64,000 nt of DNA from assembly GCF_000337735.1 (NCBI RefSeq), contig NZ_AOHX01000043.1, positions 110,799 through 174,798 of the forward strand. Reading direction: 5' to 3'. Position numbers and translations under genes: made by a program. Position 1 is the stretch's first letter. Every line of letters starts with the position of its first letter. Positions 1-8,632 of the stretch are shown one piece after another. The notes below the pieces were generated by a model that searched no databases, was not told where the DNA came from, and was given only the letters and a program-made list of their open reading frames with translations. This DNA is from Natronorubrum sulfidifaciens JCM 14089 (GTDB lineage Archaea > Halobacteriota > Halobacteria > Halobacteriales > Natrialbaceae).

Positions 1-33
1 AACGATCGTTATGATTTCGACGACTCAGTAATG

Positions 34-41
34 TTTATATA
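34..41 (+). promoter_or_regulatory. TATA-box-like sequence before the 56-aa protein
   Basis: The AT run tttatata lies in otherwise GC-rich DNA 31 nt before the ATG at 72. That spacing fits an archaeal TATA box with a leader of only a few bases. Inferred from sequence and spacing. Confidence 0.5.
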
Positions 42-71
42 CACCCTCGGTCTGCTCCAGAGTGAACGCTG

Positions 72-242
72 ATGATATCCCGCGTGTACCACGCGACCCT
101 GTTCGCACTGTACCAACTGTGCATTGTGATCGGTATCGCCGCAATGCCACTTGCAATCGCCGCTCGCCAGGCTGGGTTTACCCTGCCAATCCACCGCATC
201 CTCGAAACTCTCGAAACGGCCGCCGAGGCCAGCCACAACTAA
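72..242 (+). CDS. small membrane protein, 56 aa, unknown function
   Basis: The frame ATG at 72 to TAA at 242 encodes 56 residues beginning MISRVYHATLFALYQL. Residues about 8-31 form one hydrophobic helix that looks membrane-spanning, followed by an amphipathic tail rich in Glu, Ala and Thr. A TATA-like box lies at the right distance upstream. The composition and aromatic N-terminus look like a conserved haloarchaeal small membrane protein, but I cannot name a family. It stands alone upstream of the proteasome gene on the same strand. Function unknown. Confidence 0.6.
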   Translation: MISRVYHATLFALYQLCIVIGIAAMPLAIAARQAGFTLPIHRILETLETAAEASHN

Positions 243-358
243 TGGGCTAACATACGCCGGGATCGAACCACACTGTTTCTGTCGCCGATCGTGCTGACGA
301 ATAGTCGGCGGTCCAATCGTCGACTCGAAAACCGGAAACCGCCGTGGTGACCGCCGGT

Positions 359-366
359 GTTTTATA
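359..366 (+). promoter_or_regulatory. TATA box of psmB
   Basis: The sequence gttttata is centred about 29 nt before the chosen ATG at 392. It supports that ATG over the in-frame GTG at 344 and predicts a nearly leaderless transcript. Confidence 0.55.
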
Positions 367-391
367 CCGTGCCGGTCGTAACGTTCGGTCA

Positions 392-1123
392 ATGCGAGCA
401 CCTCAACATAACTCGGACTTCTCCCGTACCGTCGACCAGTTGGCCGACGACCCGAACCCCTACGAGCCCGAAATCGGTTCGATGCCGAAAAACGATCTCT
501 CGCGTGCTGATCTGGACAACGTGAACAAGACCGGAACGACGACGATCGGCATCTCGACGGCCGACGGCGTCGTCATCGCGACGGACATGCGCGCCAGCCT
601 CGGCGGCCGCTTCGTCTCGAACAAGAACGTTCAGAAGGTCGAACAGATCCACCCAACCGGCGCGCTCACGCTCGTCGGCAGCGTCGGTGGCGCACAGTCG
701 TTCATCTCGAGTCTCCGTGCCGAGGTCAACCTCTATGAAGCCCGTCGTGGCGAGACCATGAGCATCGACGCACTGGCGACGCTCGCGGGCAACTTCGCCC
801 GCGGCGGCCCGTTCTTCGCCATCCACCCGATTCTTGGCGGTGTCGACGACGACGGCAGCCACGTCTACAGCATCGACCCCGCCGGCGGCGTCATGGAAGA
901 CGACTACACCGTCACCGGCTCCGGGATGCAACTCGCCTACGGTCACTTAGAGCAGGCCTACGAAGACGACATGTCCAACGAGGAAGCGAAGACGGTCGCC
1001 GCTCGCGGCATCAAATCGGCCGTCGAGCGTGACACCGGCTCCGGAAACGGTGTCTTCCTCTGTGAGATCACCGACGAGGGCGTCGACATTCACGGCCACC
1101 ACGACTTCGACGAAGTCCTGTAA
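392..1123 (+). CDS. psmB: 20S proteasome beta subunit
   Basis: This 243-residue protein is the catalytic subunit of the archaeal 20S proteasome, an Ntn-hydrolase. The propeptide is about 48 residues and ends NVNKTG. Self-cleavage would expose Thr49 in TTTIGISTADG as the N-terminal nucleophile. The mature part shows the usual features: ATDMRAS, a Lys-containing segment GGRFVSNKNVQKV (Lys about 33 of the mature chain), and the GSVGGAQSF and TVTGSGMQLAYG regions. I chose the ATG at 392 over GTG at 344 because a TATA box sits just upstream and the longer version adds unconserved sequence. It would assemble with alpha subunits encoded elsewhere. Length and propeptide are normal for haloarchaea. 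Confidence 0.95.
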   Translation: MRAPQHNSDFSRTVDQLADDPNPYEPEIGSMPKNDLSRADLDNVNKTGTTTIGISTADGVVIATDMRASLGGRFVSNKNVQKVEQIHPTGALTLVGSVGGAQSFISSLRAEVNLYEARRGETMSIDALATLAGNFARGGPFFAIHPILGGVDDDGSHVYSIDPAGGVMEDDYTVTGSGMQLAYGHLEQAYEDDMSNEEAKTVAARGIKSAVERDTGSGNGVFLCEITDEGVDIHGHHDFDEVL

Positions 1124-1240
1124 CTCGGCCACCCGTTCTTTCGAGCCGCAATTCCGTGCCCAGCGAACGCTCTCTGGGTCCGTCGACAACCAACGTTGCG
1201 GATTGAAATCGTTTTACGACGGTCCCCCTATTGACCGGTA

Positions 1241-1975
1241 ATGGCGCTGCTACTGGAGGACGGTGTGCGATATCCGTTCCGTGGCGATCGGCCGACCGAC
1301 CGCCTCGCCGTCGGTGGACTACTGGGAATCGTCACCGCCATCCTGATCCAGTTCGGAGCGGCTGCGTACCCGTCACTGCTCTCGGCGCTTTTCGTCGGGC
1401 TCGCAGCTGTCTCGAGTGTCGCGTTACTCGGCTATCTGCTCCGGGTGTTCGAAACGACCATCGACGGCGACGACGCCCCGCCACGGTTTCGACCGGTCGG
1501 ACCGTTGCTTCGTGATGGGAGTCGGTTGGGGCTGCTCTCGCTTGGCTACGTGATCCTGCCACTGGCCATCATCGCCATCACCATCGGCGGGCTGTTACAG
1601 GCCCCGTTTGCCCCCGAGTCGGCGGGCTTCATGGGCTCGCTGCTGTTTTTCGGGGCGTCGACGATCGTGTTGCTCGTCGTGCTCACGTTCGGCTACGTCT
1701 ATCCGGCAGCAGTCGGCCGACTCGCCGACGGCGGACGCCTCCGTTCGGCCGCCGATCTTCGGCGTACGCGTCCCGTACTCGGCGACAGCGGCTACGCTAC
1801 CGGCTGGCTGTTCGCCTCACTGGTCGCCGTCCCGGGCTCGGCGTTTCTCCTGACGGCGCTCTCGAGTGCAACGCCGTTCGGCGTCGTCGCCGTCTTCGTG
1901 ACGTTTTACGCCCACGTCGTCGCCACCCGACTCGTTGCCCGTGGCTATCGAAACGCGGTGACAGGACTCGAGTAA
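1241..1975 (+). CDS. DUF4013-type integral membrane protein
   Basis: This 244-residue protein begins MALLLEDGVRYPFRGDRPTD and has about five or six hydrophobic helices (near 25-45, 48-68, 90-125, 135-165, 190-235). The charged N-terminus followed by repeated Gly/Leu-rich helices resembles the DUF4013 family, which is abundant in haloarchaea and has no known biochemical role. The ATG at 1241 follows a weak TATA-like gttttacg by about 30 nt. It is monocistronic, convergent with the ABC transporter genes. Family assignment is by pattern; function unknown. Confidence 0.7.
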   Translation: MALLLEDGVRYPFRGDRPTDRLAVGGLLGIVTAILIQFGAAAYPSLLSALFVGLAAVSSVALLGYLLRVFETTIDGDDAPPRFRPVGPLLRDGSRLGLLSLGYVILPLAIIAITIGGLLQAPFAPESAGFMGSLLFFGASTIVLLVVLTFGYVYPAAVGRLADGGRLRSAADLRRTRPVLGDSGYATGWLFASLVAVPGSAFLLTALSSATPFGVVAVFVTFYAHVVATRLVARGYRNAVTGLE

Positions 1976-2012
1976 GGACGGACGACACGGCGGCGAAAAT
2001 TGGGGGCGACGA

Positions 2013-3155
2013 CTACAGCTGTGGTTCGGGCATCGCCTGCGTATCGAGGGTCCGGTTTCGAAGCGCGGAGCCACTGGCACGGTCGAAGATATGGATGGCG
2101 TCTTCCGGCACGTGAGCGATCACGGACTGGCCGTCTTCGACGTGGTTGAGGCCGTCGATCGTCGCGACGAACGTCTCCGTCGAGTCGGCATCGAACGTGA
2201 GGTAGACGTTGTTCTCGTTGCCCATCGGTTCGACGACATCGACGAACGTCTCGTAGCTGTGCGTGTCGTCTTGGGTCGAGCGGAGTTCGATATCCTCGGG
2301 CCGGATGCCGAGGACGAGTTCATCGTGGTCGCCCAACTCGCTTGCGACCGCCGATGTGAGCTCGTACGTGAAATCGTCGTGAACGAGCGTCTCCCCGTCA
2401 CGGCTCACGTCGAAGAAGTTCATCGAGGGCTCCCCGATGAAGCTCGCGACGAACAGGTTCGCGGGCTCGTGATAACACTCGAGCGGTGTGCCGACCTGCT
2501 GGAGTTGGCCGTCGTTCAGGATGGCGATCTTGTCGGCCATCGTCATCGCCTCGGTCTGGTCGTGGGTGACGTAGATCGTCGCGACGCCGAGGTCCTCTTG
2601 CAGCCGCTGGAGTTCCGTTCGCATCTGCGCGCGAAGCTTCGCGTCCAGATTCGAGAGCGGTTCGTCGAGCAGGAAGACCTCCGGATCGCGGACGATCGCT
2701 CGGCCGAGCGCGACTCGCTGCTGTTGGCCACCCGAGAGATCGTCGGGTTTGCGCTCGAGTAAGTCGTCGATGCCGAGCATCGTTGCAGCGTCTTCGACTG
2801 TTGACGCGATTTCGTCATCTGGCATCGAGGTCGACTCCTCGAGGCCGAACGACATGTTCTCGCGGACGGTCATATGTGGGTACAGCGCGTACGACTGGAA
2901 CACCATCGCGATGTCCCGCTCGGCGGGTTTCGCGTCGTTGATCACCGAGCCACCGAGGCGAATCGCCCCGTCGCTGACGGTTTCCAGTCCTGCGACCATT
3001 CGGAGCGTCGTCGATTTGCCACAGCCGGATGGGCCGACGAGAACCAGAAACTCCCCGTCGTCGATTGCTAGCGATACCTCGTCGACGGCGGTGATCTCGT
3101 TTCCGTCGTCTTCTACGAATACTTTGGTTACGTCGTCGAGTTGTAGGTCAGCCAT
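2013..3155 (-). CDS. sugar ABC transporter ATP-binding protein (MalK/UgpC/ThuK type)
   Basis: This 380-residue ATPase powers the sugar importer encoded just upstream. Walker A is GPSGCGKSTT (about 40-49), the Q-loop VFQSYALYPHM, the signature LSGGQQQRVALGRA, Walker B VFLLDEPLSNLD and the switch His YVTHDQ. A C-terminal regulatory domain of about 140 residues, containing GIRPEDIELR and VEPMGNENNVYL, is the OB/TOBE fold that defines the CUT1 MalK/UgpC class. The gene follows permease 2 after about 21 bases and ends the four-gene run. The substrate cannot be read from this subunit; di- or oligosaccharides are typical of CUT1. Confidence 0.93.
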   Translation of the reverse strand: MADLQLDDVTKVFVEDDGNEITAVDEVSLAIDDGEFLVLVGPSGCGKSTTLRMVAGLETVSDGAIRLGGSVINDAKPAERDIAMVFQSYALYPHMTVRENMSFGLEESTSMPDDEIASTVEDAATMLGIDDLLERKPDDLSGGQQQRVALGRAIVRDPEVFLLDEPLSNLDAKLRAQMRTELQRLQEDLGVATIYVTHDQTEAMTMADKIAILNDGQLQQVGTPLECYHEPANLFVASFIGEPSMNFFDVSRDGETLVHDDFTYELTSAVASELGDHDELVLGIRPEDIELRSTQDDTHSYETFVDVVEPMGNENNVYLTFDADSTETFVATIDGLNHVEDGQSVIAHVPEDAIHIFDRASGSALRNRTLDTQAMPEPQL

Positions 3156-3176
3156 TGTATCTGCCTCTGTTGTGTG

Positions 3177-4046
3177 TCATAGCGTCTGCCCCTTGGCGAA
3201 CTGTTCGCCGAACAGGATGTAGACCAGAATCGTCGGGAGCGCCGCGATGAACGCCCCGGCCATCTGAACGCTGTAATCCGTCGCCATCGACCCCGCGAGT
3301 GCGTTCAACTCGAGGGTGACGACGTAGTTCGACCGGTTGCTGAGCAAGACCAGCGCGAACAGGAAGTCGTTCCAGACCTGCGTGAACTGGTAGATCAGCG
3401 TCACGGCGAACATCGGCAGCGACAGCGGAAGGACGATCTTCCGGTAGATCCGAGCGAGACTCGCACCGTCGAGGCGGGCAGCCTCGATGAGTTCGCTGTC
3501 GAGGGTCTGGTAGTACGATCGGAACAGGATCGTACAGATCGGAATCCCGTACGCGATGTGAGTGATAGTCAGCTCGACCAACTCACCGCGAGGGTGGAGT
3601 TGCGAGAGGCCGATCATCGACCAGAACTGTCGCAGTGGGACGAGCACCGCCTGATACGGAATAAACACCGCTGCAAGGAACAACACGAGCACGAACACCT
3701 GCCCGCGCCAGTCGACTTTCGTCAACCCGTAGGCGGTGAGGCTGCCGAACAGCGCCGACAGCACTGCGGCCGGAATCACCATCGCGAAGCTGTTGACCAT
3801 CGCAAACGCTAGTTCGCTGCCGGCCGTCACCCACGGGTCGATCGTGAACCCCTCGAGTGGCGGCTGTAGTGGTGACGTGTTCCGGTAGGCTTCTTGGGTC
3901 TTGAACGCGGTCGTCAGCCCGCTGTACAGCGGCGACAGATACGCGCCGACGAGCGCGAGCAGGGCACCGTAGAGGGCGATGCGACGTAGCTCGAGCCCGG
4001 ATTCCGTCTCGGTGTGCTCGCTTTCGTCAGTCGTTGTCGTTGCCAT
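3177..4046 (-). CDS. sugar ABC transporter permease (MalG/ThuG type)
   Basis: This inner-membrane permease of about 289 residues has six hydrophobic helices. The EAA loop EAARLDGASLARIYRKIVLP matches the binding-protein-dependent transport family and contacts the ATPase. I chose the ATG at 4046, giving MATTTTDESEHTET, since longer versions add an Arg/Cys-rich segment unlike the family. Its start overlaps the stop of the other permease by one base (TAATG arrangement), so the two are translationally coupled. The C-terminus GEQFAKGQTL is typical of MalG-like permeases. Confidence 0.92.
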   Translation of the reverse strand: MATTTTDESEHTETESGLELRRIALYGALLALVGAYLSPLYSGLTTAFKTQEAYRNTSPLQPPLEGFTIDPWVTAGSELAFAMVNSFAMVIPAAVLSALFGSLTAYGLTKVDWRGQVFVLVLFLAAVFIPYQAVLVPLRQFWSMIGLSQLHPRGELVELTITHIAYGIPICTILFRSYYQTLDSELIEAARLDGASLARIYRKIVLPLSLPMFAVTLIYQFTQVWNDFLFALVLLSNRSNYVVTLELNALAGSMATDYSVQMAGAFIAALPTILVYILFGEQFAKGQTL

Positions 4047-4966
4047 TAGAGTGCACCTCGTTTGTACTGTGTGTAGGCGTAGGGGCCGATGATCGTCAGC
4101 GCGAGCGCAAAGAGGACGACAGCGATCGCAGCGCCGTAGGCCCACTCGCTCGAGGAGAACGCCTCACGGTACATCGTGACCGCGAGGATGTCCACCGATC
4201 GACCGGGGTTCGTGCCGAACATGACGTAGATAAAGTCAAACGCCTTCAGCGCGAACACCATCAGGACGACGGTCGCACCGACCGTCGACGAGCGAAGCTG
4301 TGGGATGATGATCCGCCGGTACAGCGTCAGCGTCGACGCACCGTCGATGCGGGCGGCCTCGTAGTGGTCGTTCGGAATCGAGCGCAAGCCGGCGAGATAG
4401 ACGATCATACAGTAGCCGCTGAACTGCCAGACGAGCGCGAAGATGACCGCGGCGAGTTTGAATCGTGGATCGCCGAGCCAGTCGTGTGCGAGCCAGCCGA
4501 GTCCGAGGCCGGACAGCGTGGTGTTGATCAGGCCGTTCGAGGCGTACATCCACGACCAGAAGATCGCGGTGACAACGAACGACAACGCCATCGGCAGCAG
4601 ATAGATCGTCCGGAACGTACTCTCAAAACGGATCTTGCGATCGACGAGCAACGCGAGCCCGAGCCCAACGACCAGCGAGACGCCGGTAAAGGCGACGAGC
4701 AGCGCAATCGTGTTCCGGAGGGATGCCATGAAGTCCGGATCTGACGGCATCTGTCGATACATCTCCAGCGTGAAGTTCGTGTAGTCGGGCTGTCCGAGAC
4801 CGGACCACCCGGTAAACGAGATAATGACGTTCCAGCCAATCGCCCCGTAGACGAACAACAGAACAAGCGCCGTCGCTGGCAGCCAGAACGGCATCGACTC
4901 GAGGAAGTCGCTGTCGCTCGCCGACAGCGGATTGAGTCGTTTGATCGAATTTCGTAACGAATCCAT
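4046..4966 (-). CDS. sugar ABC transporter permease (MalF/UgpA/ThuF type)
   Basis: This 306-residue membrane permease has about six helices and an EAA loop EAARIDGASTLTLYRRIIIP near residue 220. The PDYTNFTLEMY segment after the first helix and FDFIYVMFGTNPGRSVDIL near the end are typical of CUT1 permeases that pair with MalG-type partners. It starts 16 bases after the binding-protein stop and overlaps the next gene by one base, so the four genes form one operon. It has the short N-terminus of UgpA-like proteins, not the long MalF periplasmic domain of enteric bacteria. Confidence 0.92.
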   Translation of the reverse strand: MDSLRNSIKRLNPLSASDSDFLESMPFWLPATALVLLFVYGAIGWNVIISFTGWSGLGQPDYTNFTLEMYRQMPSDPDFMASLRNTIALLVAFTGVSLVVGLGLALLVDRKIRFESTFRTIYLLPMALSFVVTAIFWSWMYASNGLINTTLSGLGLGWLAHDWLGDPRFKLAAVIFALVWQFSGYCMIVYLAGLRSIPNDHYEAARIDGASTLTLYRRIIIPQLRSSTVGATVVLMVFALKAFDFIYVMFGTNPGRSVDILAVTMYREAFSSSEWAYGAAIAVVLFALALTIIGPYAYTQYKRGAL

Positions 4967-4982
4967 AGCTCAGACAGTGCCG

Positions 4983-6311
4983 TTAGTCGAAGCTGTTGAC
5001 GAGGTCGTCGTACGTCTCGTCGACATCCCAGTTGTCGATGAAGTTGGCGAACGCGCCCTCGATGTTCGTCTGGATCGATGGGATAACCGCCAGACCGTGT
5101 GCCATCGACGGCGGCTGTTCGGTCGACGCCTCGAAATCGGCCATCTGATCCTGCAAGAACGGCGTGAACGCTTCGTCGGAGACGTCCGTGCGCGGCGGAA
5201 TCGAACCCTTGTGTGGGTTGAACCGCTCCTGTGCGTCGGCCGTGCCGGCGTACTGGAGGAACCGAACCGTCGCGTTCGGCGACGGGTTGTGTTTCGGGAA
5301 GACGAACGAGTCCATGTTCAGTGCGTACATGCCGTCGGTACCGGGGAACGGAACGTGGTCCCAGTCTTCGCCGTACTCGAAGCCGTCTTCGCCCTCGTAC
5401 TGGCCGGCAGCCCAGTCGCCCTGATGGAAGAAGGCTGCGTCGCCGCGATTGATGTAGTCGCTCGCGTCGTCCCAGTCGTTGAGCGAACTCGCGTCCTCGT
5501 TGAAGTACTCGCGGTACTCGACGACGAGTTCGAGGGTGTCACGAACCTCCGACTCGACGGCCTCGACGTCGCCCTCGATGAACGATTCGTAGGCGTCGAC
5601 GCCGTACTCGCCGAGCAGCACCTGTGCCCATAGCTGCATCGTCGACCACGCCGACTGGGTCTGCTGGGCCATCCCGACGGAGCCGGCGTCGTCGACAGCT
5701 TCCATCGCCTCGAGCAGGTCGCTCGGGCTCTCGAGCGATTCGGGGTCGACGCCAGCGTCGTCGACGACGTCGACGTTGTAAAACAGGTTGTTCAGCCGGT
5801 GGATGTTGATCGGGACGGCGACGAACTCGCCGGCGGGTCGGGAGACCTCGATCGGGCCGTCGAGATACGCTTCTTTCATCTCATCGCTCCAGACGTCTTC
5901 TTCGATGTCGTAGAGCAGGTCCTCGTCGGTGTAGTCGATCAGCGCCTGACCGGGCCAGATCTGGAACGTGCTCGGTGGGTTCTGATCGACGACACGGTTT
6001 CGGATGTCGGCCTCGAGTGCGCTCCCTGCGCCGCCGGGCGACGGCGAGGAGTCGACCTCGATGTCGGGGTACTCCGCTTCGAAGCCCTCGACGAGCGCTT
6101 CGAACGCCGCTTCCTCGCCACCAGCCGTCCACCAGTGACCGATCTCGAGCGTTTCGAACTCGTCGGGGTCGTCCTCGAGCAGTTCGTCGAGGTCTTCGGC
6201 CTCATCGCCGCCACCGAGACAGCCGGCGAACGCGGCGAGTCCGACAGCACCCGTTGCTTGCAACACGGTCCGTCGCGATCGACCGTTTCCTGTAGAATTT
6301 CTTCGATTCAT
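4983..6311 (-). CDS. sugar ABC transporter substrate-binding Tat lipoprotein (ThuE-like)
   Basis: The protein of about 442 residues is the extracytoplasmic sugar-binding component. The start MNRRNSTGNGRSRRTVLQAT carries a twin-arginine motif (SRRTVLQ), a hydrophobic stretch and the lipobox AFAGC, followed by an acidic linker. It should be Tat-exported and lipid-anchored, as is common for haloarchaeal binding proteins. The body has the extracellular solute-binding family 1 pattern: IGHWWTAGGEEAAFEALVEGF at the N-lobe, FVAVPINIHRLNNLFYN, and AFFHQGDWAAGQY near the hinge. I chose ATG 6311 over an upstream TTG at 6317. As first gene of the ABC operon it probably has its own promoter in 6312-6483. 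Confidence 0.93.
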   Translation of the reverse strand: MNRRNSTGNGRSRRTVLQATGAVGLAAFAGCLGGGDEAEDLDELLEDDPDEFETLEIGHWWTAGGEEAAFEALVEGFEAEYPDIEVDSSPSPGGAGSALEADIRNRVVDQNPPSTFQIWPGQALIDYTDEDLLYDIEEDVWSDEMKEAYLDGPIEVSRPAGEFVAVPINIHRLNNLFYNVDVVDDAGVDPESLESPSDLLEAMEAVDDAGSVGMAQQTQSAWSTMQLWAQVLLGEYGVDAYESFIEGDVEAVESEVRDTLELVVEYREYFNEDASSLNDWDDASDYINRGDAAFFHQGDWAAGQYEGEDGFEYGEDWDHVPFPGTDGMYALNMDSFVFPKHNPSPNATVRFLQYAGTADAQERFNPHKGSIPPRTDVSDEAFTPFLQDQMADFEASTEQPPSMAHGLAVIPSIQTNIEGAFANFIDNWDVDETYDDLVNSFD

Positions 6312-6483
6312 AGTCAACCTTCTATCGTGATATTGAACGGTAACACGGTCTTAACAGCTTTGATGTGTATTCACACTACAGATACTGTTGGTAACAATTC
6401 ATGTAGTGATCGTTAGGCACGCAAAACAGCCGGGGCATGCCTCGACGAGCCACCGCCAGCACCCATGCGTATCGGTTCGGGTC
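6312..6483. promoter_or_regulatory. promoter region of the sugar ABC operon
   Basis: This AT-rich gap separates the dehydrogenase stop from the binding-protein start. It contains the dyad cactac (6372-6377) / gtagtg (6402-6407) and the short dyad gtgt-attc-acac near 6357-6368. These could bind a sugar-responsive regulator, but no regulator gene is adjacent. Assignment is by position and composition only. Confidence 0.35.
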
Positions 6484-7599
6484 TTAGTTGGTTCGGGCCC
6501 GCTCTTCGGCGGCGATCTCGATCTCTTCGAGCGTCGTCGCCCGTCCGGTCTCGCTCGAGCGATAGATCGCGTCGATCACGCGCTGGACAGTGAGCGCTTC
6601 CTCGAGGGTGTTCGTCTCGGGCGGGGACCCCGTCGCAACGGCCTCGAGGAACTGGGCATCCTGTTCGGTGTAGCCGGTCAGCGACGAGTCGCCGGTGAGC
6701 GTCACGTCGGCGTAGTGGTCGCCGCCGGCGGTGCCCGTCTCCAGAATCTCGAGCTCCGTATCGCCGATATCGAACTGCGCGCCGCCCTCCGTGCCGCGAA
6801 TTCGGAAGTCCATGCTCTCCTCGCGGTTGGTCGCCCACGCGGCCTCGAGCGAGATCGTCTGGCCCTCGGCGGTACGGATAAAGGCGCTGACGGAGTCGTC
6901 GACCTCGTAGCGTTCGTTCTCGGCGTCCCAGTTGTCGCCGAACCCGTCGGGGTCGGCGTACTCCTCCTCGTGTCCGAACGTCGTTCTGGCGACGCCCGAC
7001 ACTTCCGTGATCTCGGGGAACTCGAGCGCGTAGAGGGCGAGATCGAGCGCGTGGACGCCGATGTCGAGCAACGCGCCACCGCCGGCGAGTTCGGGATCGG
7101 TAAACCACGAGCCGGGACCGGGAACGCCACGGCGTCGAACGTAGTTCGCCTCGATGTGGGTGAGCTCGCCGAATCGGCCGCGTGCATGGTATTCATCGAA
7201 CATCGCCATCGATGCGGCGTGGCGGTTGTGAAAGCCGACCATACAGATGCCGCCCGTGGTCGCTGCCGTCTGTGCGATCCGTTCGGCGCTCTCGAGCGAG
7301 TGGGCGAGGGGTTTCTCGACGAGCACGTCACAGCCGGCCTCGAGGGCGTCAACCGTAATCGGTTCGTGAAACCGGTTGGGCGTCGTCACGATGACGGCGT
7401 CGACGGCGTCGTCAGCGACGAGTCCGTTGTGTGTTTCGTAGGTCGTTGCACCGAACTCGTCGGCAAAGCGCTGGCGTTGGGCGTCGACGAGGTCGGCACC
7501 GGCGACGACATCAGCGCCGAGTTCCGTGAGACTTTGTGCGTGGAGATGCCCCATCCCGCCGAGGCCAACGATCCCGACACCGATGTCCAGCCCGGTCAT
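6484..7599 (-). CDS. Gfo/Idh/MocA family NAD(P)-dependent sugar dehydrogenase (ThuB-like)
   Basis: This 371-residue oxidoreductase has an N-terminal Rossmann fold (VGIVGLGGMGHLHAQSL, a GxGxxG-type motif), the family motif EKPLAHSLESAERI whose EKP Lys is catalytic, and a C-terminal alpha/beta domain with GGGALLDIGVHALDLALY carrying the active-site His. I start at ATG 7599; an alternative TTG lies two codons upstream. It sits upstream of a sugar ABC operon on the same strand and diverges from a ThuA-like gene. In rhizobia the same set forms thuEFGKAB, where ThuB-type enzymes oxidise disaccharides at C3. The exact sugar here is unknown. Confidence 0.9.
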   Translation of the reverse strand: MTGLDIGVGIVGLGGMGHLHAQSLTELGADVVAGADLVDAQRQRFADEFGATTYETHNGLVADDAVDAVIVTTPNRFHEPITVDALEAGCDVLVEKPLAHSLESAERIAQTAATTGGICMVGFHNRHAASMAMFDEYHARGRFGELTHIEANYVRRRGVPGPGSWFTDPELAGGGALLDIGVHALDLALYALEFPEITEVSGVARTTFGHEEEYADPDGFGDNWDAENERYEVDDSVSAFIRTAEGQTISLEAAWATNREESMDFRIRGTEGGAQFDIGDTELEILETGTAGGDHYADVTLTGDSSLTGYTEQDAQFLEAVATGSPPETNTLEEALTVQRVIDAIYRSSETGRATTLEEIEIAAEERARTN

Positions 7600-7877
7600 C
7601 GGCAACTCACCGATAGTCGATCGTTCACGCCGGCCGTGTCGGAAGAAATGATTGATTTCGCTGTCGTTTGCGTTCGATCCCGGTCCATACGCTGTGGCAG
7701 TCGGCGACCAAAATAAGCGTTATGACTGATTAATCCCGACTATCTTTCCTGACTTTTCACGGTGGCTAGTTATATAGGATATATATTACGTATTGGTTCT
7801 AATAATTGTATATTTTAAAATGACTGTCTTGATCATATACCGGCCGGGCTAAGCGGGTGGCCACCGATGACAGACCG
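7600..7877. promoter_or_regulatory. AT-rich divergent promoter between the dehydrogenase and ThuA genes
   Basis: The stretch 7735-7845 is far more AT-rich than its surroundings, with atataggatatatatta near 7774 and tgtatattttaaaatg near 7807. These supply several candidate TATA boxes for the leftward and rightward genes. No gene is seen in the gap. Shared control of the two divergent genes is an inference. Confidence 0.5.
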
Positions 7878-8570
7878 ATGGCCACAGTCACGATCTGGAA
7901 CGAGTTTCGACACGAACGTGAAGACGACGATGTCGCAGCGGTCTACCCCGACGGCATTCACGAAACCATCGCGACCGGACTCGCCGACCACGACGTCCAC
8001 ACCGCAACGCTCGAGGACCCCGAGCACGGCCTCACCGAAGCCGTCCTCGAGGCGACGGATGTCTTACTCTGGTGGGGCCACGAGGCTCACGACGAGGTCG
8101 ATGATGCCGTCGTCGAGCGTGTCCGGAAACGGGTCCTCGAGGGAATGGGGTTTATCGTCCTTCACTCGGGGCACTACTCGAAGCCGTTTCAGCGCCTCAT
8201 GGGAACGACCTGCAGTCTCCAGTACCGCGAGGACGGCGCGACCGAACGGCTCTGGATCGTCGACCCCGGCCATCCGATCGCCGACGGACTCGATGAATCG
8301 ATCGAGCTGCCACGGACCGAGATGTACGGCGAGCCGTTCGACGTCCCCGAACCCGACCGGCTGGTGTTCGTTAGCTGGTTCGAAGGCGGCGAAGTGTTTC
8401 GCAGCGGCTGTTGTTACCGACGCGGGAGCGGTCGGATCTTCTACTTCCGGCCGGGCCACGAAACGTATCCGATCTACGAGCACGAGGCCGTCCGACAGGT
8501 GCTCCGAAACGCCGTTGACTGGGCGACGCCGACCGACGGGTCGCCGCGGACGTTCGGCGAACGCGACTGA
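7878..8570 (+). CDS. ThuA-like domain protein
   Basis: This protein of about 230 residues starts [18 protein letters not shown]. It has the class-I glutamine-amidotransferase-like fold of the ThuA family: an N-terminal strand, the segment [15 protein letters not shown], and [21 protein letters not shown] with the His-rich core typical of the family. The C-terminal [29 protein letters not shown] is also conserved. ThuA works with ThuB in trehalose and related disaccharide use, and recent work on the family points to hydrolysis or isomerisation of 3-keto-glycosides. ATG 7878 is preferred over the upstream GTG at 7857. Gene context strongly supports a shared sugar pathway. Confidence 0.88.
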   Translation: MATVTIWNEFRHEREDDDVAAVYPDGIHETIATGLADHDVHTATLEDPEHGLTEAVLEATDVLLWWGHEAHDEVDDAVVERVRKRVLEGMGFIVLHSGHYSKPFQRLMGTTCSLQYREDGATERLWIVDPGHPIADGLDESIELPRTEMYGEPFDVPEPDRLVFVSWFEGGEVFRSGCCYRRGSGRIFYFRPGHETYPIYEHEAVRQVLRNAVDWATPTDGSPRTFGERD

Positions 8571-8632
8571 TCACTGACCTCTGTCCGACAGTCTCACTCG
8601 AGGCGGACGATACGGAACCGACCGCCGAGGTA

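Noticed and set aside
6312-6317. TTG start for the sugar-binding protein
   Set aside because: The ATG at 6311 keeps the entire Tat signal and is the normal initiation codon.
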